Assembly (NCBI GenBank): GCA_963750735.1
Contig: CAVVRY010000007.1
Span: 186,001-250,000, forward strand
Origin: JANTGF01 sp963750735
GTDB taxonomy: Bacteria; Bacteroidota; Bacteroidia; Bacteroidales; VadinHA17
Reading direction: 5' to 3'
DNA length: 64,000 nt
The notes under the pieces are model-generated. The model searched no databases. It was given only the letters and a program-made list of their open reading frames with translations, and was not told where the DNA came from. A program made the position numbers and the translations under genes. This document shows positions 9,788 through 21,778 of this stretch, piece by piece; within the stretch, counting starts at the first letter, position 1, and each line of letters opens with the position of its first letter.

Positions 9788-11055
9788 ATGATTTCTAAAA
9801 ACAACCGAAGAGATTTTATCAAAAAGTCTCTGTCAATTGGTGCAGCTATAACTATTGTACCCAGACATGTATTGGGAGGAAAAGGATTTCTGGCCCCCAG
9901 TGATGAATTAACCCGGGCCATTATCGGAGTTGGTGGCATGGGACGCGGCCACATAGGGTATGAAGGTGCTCGACTACTGGCAGTCTGTGATGTGGATACA
10001 GAACATATTAAAGAAGCCATTAAGATTACTGGAAAAGGTATTGATACATATACTGATTACCGTAAAGTTCTTCAACGCTCTGATATTGACATAGTTCATA
10101 TTGCTACACCCCCACATTGGCATGGTATTATGGCGGTTGAAGCAGCTATGGCAGGAAAGGACATCTGGTGTGAAAAACCAATGACCCGTACAATCGGGGA
10201 AGGAAAAAAAGTTGTCAATGCCGTGCAGGAAAATGGTCGTATCTTCCGTCTAAATACATGGTTCAGGTTTAAGGATCAGTTTTATGGATTTGGAACTACA
10301 GTTCAGCCAATCAAGAAATTGTAAGCAGTGGGCTTTTGGGCTGGCCATTAAAAGTAACAGTAAGTGCTACCACTGGATTTGATTGGAAATTTTACTGGAA
10401 GGGTGAAACCAACCTTAATCCTGAAAAAGTACCCAGGTAATCTGGATTACAATATGTGGCTGGGACCAGCTCCTGTAAAACCTTATAATCCAGAGAGAGT
10501 TCATTCGAAGTTTAGAGGCTATTGGGATTATGATGGCGGTGGATTGGGTGATATGGGGCAACATTATCTTGATCCGGTACAATATATACTGGATAAGGAT
10601 CATACAAGTCCGGTTTATGTTGAAGCCGATGCACCACAACAACATTACGATGCAGTAGGAACCTGGAGAAGAATAGAAATGAAATATGCCGATGGCTGCA
10701 AGATTATTCTGGATGGTGAGAATAAAGATAAGAATGCAGCATTTATTGAAGGCCCTCTTGGGAAATTATACAAAGGGTTTAAATCTGATATCCCTGACCT
10801 GGAGAAAAAGCTGGCTGAGTTTCCTGATCCTGAACCACAACTAGGTGACTTCCATGAAGCTGTCAGAACCAGGAAAGAAATTTGCACTGAATGAAGCCAA
10901 TGGTCACAGGTCATGTACTATTGTTAACCTGGGAAAAATTGCTTTGAGACTAGGGACGACCACTAAGGTTTGATCCAGCAAATCAGGAGTTTATTCATGA
11001 TGCAGGCGCAAATGAATTAATTGATCAACCAATGAGGGATCCCTGGACAATCTAA
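9788..11055 (+). CDS. Gfo/Idh/MocA-family oxidoreductase with Tat signal (four apparent frameshifts)
   Basis: An NAD(P)-dependent sugar dehydrogenase of the exported Gfo/Idh/MocA type. It starts with NRRDFIKK, a twin-arginine signal; the Rossmann fold has GVGGMGRG and the conserved CEKP segment. The ATG at 9788 was chosen over an upstream TTG. The frame breaks at about 10319 (a base missing) and at about 10432, 10878 and 10954 (a base extra each). Correcting all four joins the NAD domain to the C-terminal domain (DGGGLGDMGQHYLDP) and to an end in MRDPWTI at 11055, giving about 421 residues. Together with DUF1080 proteins it could oxidise glycosides to 3-keto sugars outside the cytoplasm. Confidence 0.85.
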
Positions 11056-11098
11056 ATTGCATGGATCATAAAGCAAAACCAAACAACAATACTAAATC

Positions 11099-12595
11099 AT
11101 GAAAACATCCTATTTGAAAATATATATTCTCCTTGTTTTAATCCCTTAATAAGTTTAAACCCAATAAACCTTGGCACAAGATTCAGCATGCCAACGAAAA
11201 GATATCAGGTATTCTTAAACAAATGCCAGCTCAAGATAATTCTGAGATTAATACACTCATGAAGGAAATAGTCACTCTTGGAGAACCAGGATTGAATGCG
11301 ATAATTGCGAGTATTAAGCCTGCAGGAGAAGGCGATGATTCTCAGGCTAGATTTGCTCTGGGCAGCATGGCATTTTATTTAACCAATTCAAAACCTGGAA
11401 ATGAACAAAATGTATTTGCCAAAACTATTGCAGGAGCATTAAATAAGAATAGTAATGATGAAGTAAATGATTTTTATTTAGGCTTACTTCAGATTGCCGG
11501 AACAAATGAAGTTGTGCCCATAGTAGCTGAATATCTAAAAAATGCGAAACTGTGTGATCCAGCTGTAAGAGCTCTGGTTGATATTGGGACTGATGATGCT
11601 GAAAAAGCCTTGATAAAAGCACTGAATACAAATAATTTAAATATACAGACATCGGTTGTTGAAGGACTTGGTTACATAAAATCAAAGGAATCTGCAGACA
11701 AAATCAGAAAACTGTCGTTACTGATAATCCTGAACTTAAAAAGGTGTGTTTATATGCCCTGGCAAATATACCAGATGTAAAATCCCAGGATATAATTTTA
11801 ATGGAAGCTGAAAAAGCAGAATTCACTTACAATCATACAAATGCTACAGCCTCTTTATTGCTCTTCTTAAAACGACTGGGTGAGACTGGAAATACAGAAG
11901 ATTTCATAAAATTAGGGAACTTAATAATTAGTAGTTGCACGCATGAAAAAAATTCCCATACAAGAAATGCTGCTTTAACAATTCTCAAAACCAATGAACC
12001 TAAAAAGGCTTCTTTTATACAAATTTTTAATGGCAAAAATCTGGATAATTGGGTAGGTAATAAAACTGATTATGTTGTTGAAGATGGTGCAATAGTATTA
12101 TATCCTGACAGGGGAGGTAAAGGCAATTTATTTACTGAAAAAGAATATAGTGATTTTGTATTGCGGTTCGAATTCCAGCTTACTCCTGATGCAAATAATG
12201 GCCTTGGGATTCGGGCACCATTAAAAGGTGATGCTGCATATGAAGCTATGGAACTACAAATCCTTGATAATACTGCTGAAATGTACAAGGACCTTAAAGA
12301 ATACCAATATCATGGTTCAGTTTATGGTGTTATTCCGGCTAAAAGAGGTTTTCTTAAGCCGGTTGGCGAATGGAATTACCAGGAGGTAACAGCCGTTGGG
12401 AATAAAATAAAAGTAGTTCTCAATGGTGAAGTAATACTTGATGGTGATATCAAAGAGGCAGCCGCTAATGGAACCATTGATGGAAAGAAACATCCTGGAT
12501 TATTCAACCCAAAGGGACATATAGGCTTTTTAGGTCATGGACACACTCTAAAGTTCAGGAATATCTGGATAAAAGACTTGAGCAATTTCCATTAG
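11099..12595 (+). CDS. HEAT-repeat protein with C-terminal DUF1080 domain (four apparent frameshifts)
   Basis: The gene begins at ATG 11099 with a hydrophobic signal peptide, then about 270 residues of alpha-helical HEAT-type repeats, and from about 12024 a DUF1080 jelly roll opening with IFNGKNLDNW. The frame is disturbed at about 11147, 11174, 11199 and 11715. The changes sum to zero, so 1497 bases give about 498 residues. The gene starts 43 bases after the Gfo/Idh gene and is probably co-transcribed with it. DUF1080 proteins include 3-keto-glycoside hydrolases; the HEAT part may be a protein-binding scaffold. The joined model is an inference from continuous family-like sequence across each break. 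Confidence 0.75.
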
Positions 12596-12631
12596 TCAAG
12601 TTTTACTAATGGGGAAAAATATAATTATTTC

Positions 12632-13027
12632 TTATAAACCAGTAGCTATAAGAATGCTTCTGTATGCTGTTAAGCCGTTTACTATAGTTACTTTAGTTGG
12701 CACATCCGGAGATATATCATTCTCATAACCATTAATGTCAATAATATATTCACCAACAGGGAGTGCGGTAGCAAATTTTCCATCGATTGAAATTCCTAGT
12801 TGTTGAATAACCTCCAATGAATCAGAAGAATAAACAATAATTTTACGAGGTTCCCAGAGAGCCTCAAGTTCTTTTGGTCCAAGGTCACAGGGTTCATTCG
12901 CACACATAGGATCAAGTATTACTACACCAGATAATACTCCGGCAATTGTTGATTCCTTTTCCTTAAAACAGGAAGACAACAATACAATAACACCAATTAT
13001 AATAGTAGAAAAAAGTATCTTTCTCAT
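12632..13027 (-). CDS. Small exported lipoprotein of unknown function
   Basis: A 131-residue protein with a clear lipoprotein signal (MRKILF, then LLSSC). The start was set at 13027, not at an upstream ATG at 13081, because this puts the signal at the N-terminus. The mature part contains a short beta-rich segment (SIDGKFATALPVGEYIIDI) like carboxypeptidase-regulatory or transthyretin-like domains, and two Cys residues (MCANEPC). It is the only minus-strand gene between the + strand glycan genes on either side. No function can be assigned. Confidence 0.65.
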   Translation of the reverse strand: MRKILFSTIIIGVIVLLSSCFKEKESTIAGVLSGVVILDPMCANEPCDLGPKELEALWEPRKIIVYSSDSLEVIQQLGISIDGKFATALPVGEYIIDINGYENDISPDVPTKVTIVNGLTAYRSILIATGL

Positions 13028-13219
13028 GTTGTTTATTGCTTTTACAATAATTGCACGAAAGTAATTCAAAAATTGTACCAAACAAAATAGCAGGAATTTC
13101 TTTACCCTAATTCAAGATAATTTATTAATTGTTTTAAAGCACAAAAAGATGTAACTTTCAGATTGATTTTTTTTGTAGGGTTTAAAATTATTAGATTGAT
13201 TTTTTAGTAACTTCTACTT

Positions 13220-15533
13220 ATGCGTGGATCAGGTACATTTTTATTTGTTATATTTTTCTTCTTGGTCAACTGCTCAAGGCCTTCCATTCATTTAGAAGAA
13301 TCGGACCACGATCTTGTCTTCGATAAATTGGCAACTACCTGGGATGAAGCTATTCCTTTAGGAAACGGATTTCTAGGAGCACTGGTCTGGCAAAAGGATA
13401 ATCAACTCCGTTTTTCACTTGATCGATCTGATTTATGGGATTTAAGACCAAAGGAAAATCTTCAGAATCCAGAGTTAAACTTTGATTGGGTATATGATAG
13501 GTGGAAAGAAAATCAGTATGAAGATGTCCAGGAAATGTTTGACGTTCCTTATGACAGAGACGCTGCTCCTTCAAAAATTCCCGCAGGTGCCCTTGAATTC
13601 GATGTTTCAAGTTTTGGGGATGTAAAATCGGTAAAATTATTAACCAGGCCGGGTATTTGTGAAGTCATTTGGGAAAATGGAGTCCGGTTATTGACTTTCG
13701 TCCAGGCAGACCGATCTGTAGGCTGGTATCGCTTTGAAGGGCTACATAAACTCATAGCAACAGATTTAATTGAACCAGCATACAACCTTACTGATGATTC
13801 AGGAATCGATAGTCCTGTTTCTGGCCAGGATTTGAGAAGATTGGGATACCCCAAGGGTAACTTTAGAAGCACTGAAAATTCGATTGATTATATACAGGAA
13901 GGTTGGGGTGGTTTTCAATATCAGATAAATGTCAAGTGGCAGTATGGGAAAAATGTTTTGGAAGGTTGTTGGTCCATTAGCTCTCATTATCCTGACCCGG
14001 AAAAATCCCAGATAGTACCCGCAAACACCATTGTTTCAAGTAGCATGGAGTCTGGTTTTGAAAATGCTTTATTGGATCATAAAACATGGTGGAGAGATTA
14101 TTGGGGGAAAGTCTTCTATTAGCATTCCAGACAGCATACTTGAAAAACAATATTACCTCGAAATGTATAAATTTGGATCGGCTGCACGCAGAGGTTCACC
14201 ACCTATTTCTTTGCAGGCTGTCTGGACAGCAGATAATGGTAGACTTCCACCTTGGAAGGGCGATTTTCATCATGATTTAAATACACAATTGAGTTACTGG
14301 CCATCTTATGCCGGAAATCACCTTGAAGAAGAAATAGGTTTTTTAGACTGGTTATGGAAATACAAATCAACTTTTGAAGATTACACTACCAGATATTTTG
14401 GAACCACTGGATTAAATGTTCCGGGAGTAACTACTTTGGAAGGGGATGCCATGGGCGGATGGATTCAATATTCATTAGGACCTACCGTAGGAGCATGGCT
14501 AGGCCAGCATTTCTATTTACACTGGAGGTACTCAATGGATCGTGAGTTTCTAAAAGATAAAGCCTATCCTTGGATAAAATCCGTTGCAGATTACCTTGAT
14601 CAATTGGCAATAATAGAAAACGGTACCAGACGATTGCCACTAAGTTCTAGCCCGGAAATATATAATAATTCAAAGGAAGCCTGGTTTGAGGAGACAACAA
14701 ATTTTGATCTATCATTAATTAAATGGACCTATATCAAAGCCTCTGAACTGGCAAAAGAACTGGACCTGCCTGATGATATTCAGAAATGGGACAGTATTTT
14801 AAATGAATGGCCCGCTTATAGTATTGATGAGGATAAAGGCTTAAATTTTGCACCGGGATTCCCATATGATGAATCTCACCGACACTTTTCCCACCTGATG
14901 GCCTTCCACCCTCTTGGTCTGATCGATTGGGGGAATGGAATTGTTGATCAGGAAATAATTTCGAAAACAATATCAAATCTTGAAAAAAATGGTAGCGATT
15001 GGTGGGTAGGATACAGTTTTAGCTGGCTTGGAAACCTATATGCCCGTGCTTTTGAGGGTGAAAAAGCCGCCAAAGTACTAAATACATTTGCCACCTCTTT
15101 TACATTACCAAATAGCTTTCATGTAAATGGGGACCAATCTGGTACAGGATTATCAAAATTTACATACCGGCCATTTACTCTTGAAGGGAATTTTGCCTTT
15201 GCTTCCGGAATTCAGGAAATGTTGCTGCAAAGTCATACAGGGATTGTAAATATATTTCCCTCATTACCAGAAACCTGGAAGGATGTATCTTTCACAAAGC
15301 TTAGAACTGATGGTGCATTTTTGGTATCTGCAACAATGAAAAAGGGGATGCTTCAGGGTATTGAGATTTATTCAGAAAAGGGTGGTTTGTTTAAGATTCA
15401 GAATCCTTTTCTAAATTTAAATTTCGAGGTAACCGGAATCAACCTGACAGAGGAAGATCGCTTGAAACAGACTATTGAGTTCATGACCGAGCCTGGGATG
15501 ACGATAGGCATAAATACCATCAACCTAGAATAA
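13220..15533 (+). CDS. Glycoside hydrolase family 95-like protein (one apparent frameshift)
   Basis: A predicted 770-residue exported enzyme. The N-terminal domain carries WDEAIPLGNGFLGA, typical of GH95 alpha-L-fucosidases and related alpha-galactosidases. The (alpha/alpha)6 barrel carries DLNTQLSYWP and later DESHRHFSHL. The frame breaks in a run of five G at 14103-14107; with four G the two parts join as DYWGKSS. The total of 2314 bases is one over a multiple of three. The position that is usually Asn in the N-x-N-T-Q segment is Asp here, so the exact specificity is open. The signal peptide ends at LVNCS, probably a lipoprotein. Confidence 0.82.
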
Positions 15534-15544
15534 TATAATAATAC

Positions 15545-18458
15545 ATGAGAGTTAGAAAATCTAAGACAATTTTAATTGTCCAGCTTGCTGTAGGGCTTAT
15601 TTTATTTGCTCATTTCTGTTCATGTTCAAGCAATAAAAAGAGACCTCCAAACATCTTATTTGCAATTGCAGATGACTGGTCATGGCCGCATGCAAGTGTT
15701 GCAGGAACAAAAGAAATAAATACTCCTGCCTTTGATAGAATTGCGACTGAAGGAGTATTATTCACAAATGCTTACACTTCAGCACCTTCCTGCACTCCCT
15801 CGCGGGGTGCAATATTAACTGGTCAATATCATTGGCGGCTGGAGGAGGGGGCAAATTTGTGGAGCACGCTTCAGTCAAAATTTAAAACCTACCCAGATAT
15901 TCTGGAGGAAAATGGATATTTCGTTGGTTATACAGGTAAAGGATGGGGGCCTGGATTGGAAGAAATGGGAGGAAGAAAGAGGAATCCAGCTGGAAACACC
16001 TTCAACGATGTTAAATCTGAAACACCTGAACATATAAATGGGATTAATTACACAGAGAATTTCAAGAAATTTTTAGCCAAAAAACCTGACAATGAGCCTT
16101 TTTGCTTCTGGTATGGAGGATTTGAACCCCACCGCGGATATAAAAAGGGTATTGGAAAAGAATCAGGCAAAAATCCTGATAATGTCGATGTTCCTGCCAG
16201 TTTTCCTGATAACATTGGGGTAAGAAATGACATAATTGATTATTACACAGAAATAGAATGGTTTGATCATCATCTCGGAGAAATGATTGCTTTACTGGAG
16301 GAAAGGGGTGAACTTGAAAATACCATTATAATTTGCACATCTGATAATGGAATGCCCTTTCCACGCAGCAAGAGTAATTTGTATGATCTGGGTACAAGAA
16401 TGCCACTTGCAATTAAATGGGGGAAAAAAATTAATGGCAAGCGGATAGTTGAAGATTTTGTAAGCCTTACTGATCTCGCTCCAACAATTTTAGAGACTGT
16501 AGGGATTAAAATACCTGAGGAAGTAACAGGCAAAAGCCTGCTTGCCATACTTCTTTCTGAAAAATCAGGAAAAGTTGATCCAGAAAGAGATCATGTCCTT
16601 ACCGGAAAAGAAAGACATGCCTGGGTTCGAAAAGGAGGAAAAGGATATCCAATGCGAGCTATCCGAAATGAGGATTACCTGTTTATCATCAACTTCGAAC
16701 CCGAAAGATGGCCTGCTGGAGATGATACTGGGTTTGAGTTCTTAAGTCCCAATCAAATATACGGAGATGATGATGGATCTCCAACAAAAACCTATTTATT
16801 AAACAGCTTGAATGATCCAGTAAATCGTAACTTATATAATCTCGCATACGGGAAACGTAACGGAGAAGAATTGTATGACCTCAGTAAAGATCCTGACCAA
16901 CTCAATAACCAGGCATACAATGAGGATTATTTACAGGTTAAAAATGAATTAAAAAAGCAATTACTTGACGAACTTTTAAGATATGAAGACCCGAGGATGA
17001 ATGGTGATGGACAAATTTTTGATCGGTATCCGTATCATAAAAATAGATTTACACCCCGAACGTTTTACGATTCTCTTGCCATTTTTGAGGCACATGGGGC
17101 AATGGCAGGTGAGGTTTCAGATACTGAAGTTATCCTACAAACAAGATTAACTGACGCTCCATTAATTCCTGGAAAAGAAATATCTGGTATGGAAGGGATT
17201 GCGAGGTTTGCAATTGCCGAAGATCAAACTTTTGAAAATCCAATTATTACTTCCTGGTTATTAGCCAGGGAGGAAAATGATTTCATTGTTAAAGACCAGG
17301 GTTAAAAACTTAAAACCAGGTACAAAATATTTTTATAGAACTGAGTTCGGAATTACCGGAACTTATACAAAGTCTGGAGAAACAAATAGTTTTAAAACCT
17401 TGCCAGGGAAAGAATCAGAAAAGGATGTAAGTTTTGTGGTAGTGACAGGAATGAATTATGATAAATTTCATTTCGGAAAAAATGGAACTATTCAGCATCC
17501 TGGAGAAGGAATGTATCAAGGGGAAGATAAACCACTTGGTTATCCATCCCTGGCAAGCATTTCAAAAATCAAACCTGATTACTTTATTGGAACTGGTGAT
17601 AATGTTTACTATGATCATCCAAAAGAGCCCAGTGCTAAGACAAAGGAAGAAATGCGAAAAAAATGGCATGACCAGTTTCAACAAGCCCGTTATGTTGAGA
17701 TGTTCAGAAATACAGGAACCTACTGGGAAAAAGATGATCATGATTATCGGTTTAATGATTGTGACACGACAGGGAATGAAGAACCAGGACATGAACTGGG
17801 TAAATCCATTTTTATTGAGCAAATTCCAATCATTGTCCGAGAGGATGAGGATGCCCTTACCTATCGCACATATCGAATGAATAAGTATATCCAGGTATGG
17901 TTTACAGAGAACCGCGATTTCAGGAGCCCAAATGACATACCCGATGGCCCCAATAAATCCATCTGGGGTAAAGAACAATTTGATTGGTTAAAATCAACTT
18001 TGCTGGAAAGTGATGCAAAATATAAAATCCTTGTCTCCCCCACTCCATTAATTGGTCCTGATGATGCATACAAATCTGATAACCATGTAAATCAAATAGG
18101 ATTCAGACATGAAAGAGATTTATTTTTTAACTGGTTATCAGAGAATGGATTTAGTTCTGATAATTTTCTCATACTTTGTGGAGACCGGCACTGGCAATAC
18201 CACTCAATTGATCCATCTGGCTTTCAAGAATTCTCCTGCGGTGCACTTGTTGATGCAAATTCCAGAGCAGGCAGGCTTCCTGGTGATCCTGAATCCACTG
18301 ATCCGGATAAGACTATTTTTCAACCTTATGTACAAGGAGAAGGCTCAGAGTCAGGCGGTTATCTTGTAGTGAAGAGCTCTTCAGTCGAAAAATCAGGACA
18401 GCTTATTTTAACTTTCTACGATGAGAAGGGAAATATTCTTTATGAAATTAAAAAGTAG
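15545..18458 (+). CDS. Sulfatase fused to PhoD-like metallophosphoesterase (one apparent frameshift)
   Basis: About 970 residues. The first ~490 residues are an S1 sulfatase resembling heparan-N-sulfatase-type proteins, with AIADDWSW metal ligands and C-T-P-S-R (Cys83) and a lipoprotein-like signal (HFCSC). After a linker comes a fibronectin-like PhoD N-terminal domain (about 510-610, with LKPGTKYFYR), then a complete PhoD-type metallophosphoesterase with GDNVYYD, DDHDYRFND and CGDRHW. The frame breaks at the AAA at 17291-17293; removing one A joins IVKTRVKNLKPG without a gap. The 2914-base length is one over a multiple of three. The fusion means desulfation and phosphoester cleavage could be coupled on one exported protein. 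Confidence 0.82.
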
Positions 18459-18565
18459 AGAATCATAATATGTTTTCCCAATTAATGAATTAAGATATAA
18501 GGCAAATTTCAAAGGGTATATTTTAAGGGGTCATAAAAGGAGATAAATCATACATTATATGGACT

Positions 18566-19900
18566 TTACCTCTGTTTTCTATTAAGTTTGGTGATATCCA
18601 GATCCATATCTAACCATTTCTCAAGCGTTGAAACTACCAATTCTTTCTGTTCATCTGGCAAATTTCCAATTCTGGTATTGTGGGCACCTCCCTTCTTATA
18701 TATTTTCAGGGCATTGGTTTTATTTCCAATATCAACCGACGTAGAAGACCAGGTATCGGAACCTCCGTATATATAGATAAAGTTGTTTCCTTTTGATTGT
18801 AAATACTCGTTCACATCCTTCATAATCTGGAAATTGTAATTTAATTCTACATCCTGAGGTGCTGCAAATGTAAAAATTGGATTTGTAACATATTCCAACA
18901 ATCCATCAAATTCAGAAAAATCATAGCCATAATAGCCAATTTCAGTCAGAGCCTGGTAAAAAAATGGTTCCAGATCAGAAAGACCTTCATCTGAAAAATA
19001 CTGAAATCCGCTCACTTCTTTGAAATGATCAAAAATTTCATCCACTGATGATTTCGCTGTAGGTATTTCCTCACATGACCACCTCCCCCATTGCCAAAAT
19101 GCAAATGAATATTCAAGAATACTATATTCATAGGCTTCTTCTGGTGTCATACGCGTAAAACTGTGATTTTTTGACTCAGAATAGGTTAAAAACATTGGGA
19201 AATAAACATCGCGTTCCATAAGCATAAGCTTCTGAAAATCATAAACTTTCTGCCTGCATTCTGAAGTTCCTACTGTGTCAAGAAATAAATAGGTTCGGGG
19301 GTCATCAAATGAAAAGTTCAGAGGGGCCACGTAGGGAACACTTATGTCCACATCATTAGGGAAAAAATAACGGTGATACATGGTCGTTTGACCACCTTTG
19401 CTAACCCCTGTATTGATCCATTTTCCTGAATAAACCTTTTTAAAGTATTCAACTACCCTATGGTGATCATTTGCAGCCTGCTCAACCGTAAGGTACTTCC
19501 AATCCTTTGGATCGGGTACCGATTCTCCAAAAAACCTGTGCTCAACTATTATTTGATTTGCATCTAATAATCTGCTTATTTCACTCTGATAGGCGCGATT
19601 TGCTGTATACCCTTCTGTAATAAAAACAACCGGTCGAATTGAATCAATATGAGAGACATATACTTTTTGTGTAAAATAACCTGCTTCCGGATTATGATGA
19701 TCCAGTGGTTGCTGAAAATGTATTTCATAGATTGAGTTAAATGGCTTTCTAGCTTCCAGCTGAGTGTAGGTTCCCTCTTCCAGCTCTAATAGGGCATTTT
19801 CTAATGAAACCGATTTTGAGGTACATGATACTAGAACAAATAATATAAATATTCCCAGGAAAGTGCCTGAGATAATTGTTTTTTGAAGAACTTTTCTCAT
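18566..19900 (-). CDS. Peptidase family S37 (PS-10-type aminopeptidase), lipoprotein
   Basis: A 444-residue exported serine peptidase with a lipoprotein signal ending LVSC (Cys26). The nucleophile is Ser167 in TGVSKGGQT; a later Asp in YGGSDTW and His in GGAHNTR complete an alpha/beta-hydrolase triad. FQQPLDHHNP near residue 63 is typical of S37/S28-like enzymes, which remove short, often proline-ending, peptides from the N-terminus. It lies 18 bases downstream of the Xaa-Pro aminopeptidase gene on the same strand, consistent with a proline-rich peptide pathway. Confidence 0.85.
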   Translation of the reverse strand: MRKVLQKTIISGTFLGIFILFVLVSCTSKSVSLENALLELEEGTYTQLEARKPFNSIYEIHFQQPLDHHNPEAGYFTQKVYVSHIDSIRPVVFITEGYTANRAYQSEISRLLDANQIIVEHRFFGESVPDPKDWKYLTVEQAANDHHRVVEYFKKVYSGKWINTGVSKGGQTTMYHRYFFPNDVDISVPYVAPLNFSFDDPRTYLFLDTVGTSECRQKVYDFQKLMLMERDVYFPMFLTYSESKNHSFTRMTPEEAYEYSILEYSFAFWQWGRWSCEEIPTAKSSVDEIFDHFKEVSGFQYFSDEGLSDLEPFFYQALTEIGYYGYDFSEFDGLLEYVTNPIFTFAAPQDVELNYNFQIMKDVNEYLQSKGNNFIYIYGGSDTWSSTSVDIGNKTNALKIYKKGGAHNTRIGNLPDEQKELVVSTLEKWLDMDLDITKLNRKQR

Positions 19901-19918
19901 TGGTGATTTATTAAATTT

Positions 19919-21713
19919 TCAGAAAGCAATCTCAGAAGTTTTTTCTTTTAACCAATTTCTTATATCGTCTGGCAACCTGGGTGAAATTTGACTGTAAACT
20001 GTTCTATGATACTCATTCAGCCAATTCTTTTCATTTTCAGATAGCAGATTCGCTTCAATCAGGTTTTTATCAATATAACATAGTGTAACTGTTTCAAACT
20101 TCCTGAATTTACCAAACTCCGTTTCTCTGCTTTCTTTAATAAGGACAAGGTTTTCGGTGCGCATACCATATTGCCCTTTTCTATACAAACCAGGTTCATC
20201 AGAAATCAACATTCCTGGTTCCAGTGTCACATCCCTGTTTCCAGATGCTCCTGTACCAATAGTCTGGGGGCCTTCATGAACATTCAGGAAGAATCCAACA
20301 CCATGACCAGTACCATGTCCGTAGTTCATTCCATTATCCCATAGAGCCCTACGCGCAAATGCTTCAATCTGGTATCCTTTTGTACCTTCCGGAAATTCAG
20401 TTATTGCCAATTGGATAGTCCCTTTTAGGACCAGCGTAAAATCTCTTTTTTCTTCCGGGGTTGCATGCCCGAGGGAAATGGTTCTTGTAGTATCAGTAGT
20501 ACCATCAAGATACTGTCCTCCTGAATCCAGCAAAAAAACACCAGAAGGTTCCAGGTCTACATCGGTTTCAGGAGTTGCCTCGTAATGAATAATAGCACCA
20601 TGACCTTTATACCCTGCTATTGTTGCAAAACTTGGCCCAACAAAGTTCTCCTGTTCAGCTCTGAAGTCTTCAAGCTTTGCTGCCAGGGAAACTTCAGATA
20701 TTTTTTCCTTCCCAACATTTTTTTCAAGCCAGTAAAAGAATTTTGTTAAGGCAACTCCATCCTTTACCATTACATTTCTTATATGAGCAATCTCTCTCTC
20801 ATTTTTAATGGCCTTCAACATAGTTGGAATACTAATCCCCTCCATTTTTTCACAATTAGAAGAGATTGCATTGTATAAGCGGGTATTAATGGAACCAGGT
20901 GAAAGGTAGATTACTTTTGTTAAATCAATGATTGATAGAATCTCATAGATTTTCTCATAATTATGAATAGTTATATTATCTGAATTTAAATCCTCTTCTA
21001 ATGACTTTGGCAACCTTTTTTTATCAATAAATAAATAAGATTCATCCTTTGAAATAAGGGCATATGATACAACAAGCGGGCTATACAAAACATCATTTCC
21101 CCTGATATTAAAAGTCCATGCAATGTCATCGAGGGCCGAAAGCAAATGATAATCGACCTTTTTCTTATTCATCTCATCCTGAATCATTTTGATCTTTTCT
21201 GCCCTGGAAATACCTGAAAACTCAACAGAATGATCAAAAATTTGTACTATTCGGCAGCGGAGGCTGATCTTTCCATATCTCACTAATTAAGTTGGTATTT
21301 GAAAATACCAATACATTCTTTGGTATCAATTTTTCAATAAGCATTCTGGTTAGCCCAACTGATACCATTTCACCATCATAGCCCAGCCTCATTCCTGAAC
21401 TTAGATTTTCTGCCAACCAATCAATGTATTCAGGTGTATGCGGAATTTTCAAACGCATAAGTTCAATTCCTGAACCTTTTAATTGCTCTTCGGCCTGCAG
21501 AAAATATCTGGAATCTGTCCATAAACCAGCAAACGAACTGGTGACAATTATGGTTCCTGCAGACCCTGTAAAACCTGAAAACCAATTTATTGTTTTCCAT
21601 CTGGAGGGTACATATTCACCCATATGAGGATCAGTGATAGGGATTAAATAGGCATCAAACCCTTTTTCTAACATTTTTTGCCTTAAGTTATTGAGCTTGT
21701 TATTCACATTCAT
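19919..21713 (-). CDS. Xaa-Pro aminopeptidase, family M24B (one apparent frameshift)
   Basis: About 597 residues once one base is removed from the five-A run at 21236-21240 (five T on the coding strand), where PLPNST joins FDHSVEFSG. The N-terminal creatinase-like domains are followed by the M24 pita-bread fold with the metal ligands: LLDSGG and DGTTDTTR (two Asp), GHGTGHGVG (His), EPGLYR and RTENL (two Glu). It cleaves the N-terminal residue of peptides with Pro in second position and has no signal peptide, so it is cytoplasmic. The size fits the large three-domain aminopeptidase P class. Confidence 0.9.
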
Positions 21714-21778
21714 AATAAACTATTAGAAGTTCAACTCTTGAAAAATAAACGATTGCAGGATTCCCAAAAATACAGATT

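Noticed and set aside
9788..12595. Pseudogenes produced by genuine decay
   Set aside because: Only single-base indels are present, and removing them gives complete domains; no nonsense codons or large losses were seen.
17277..17305. Programmed frameshift joining the sulfatase and PhoD parts
   Set aside because: No slippery heptamer or downstream structure is evident, and similar breaks occur in unrelated genes, so a sequence error is simpler.
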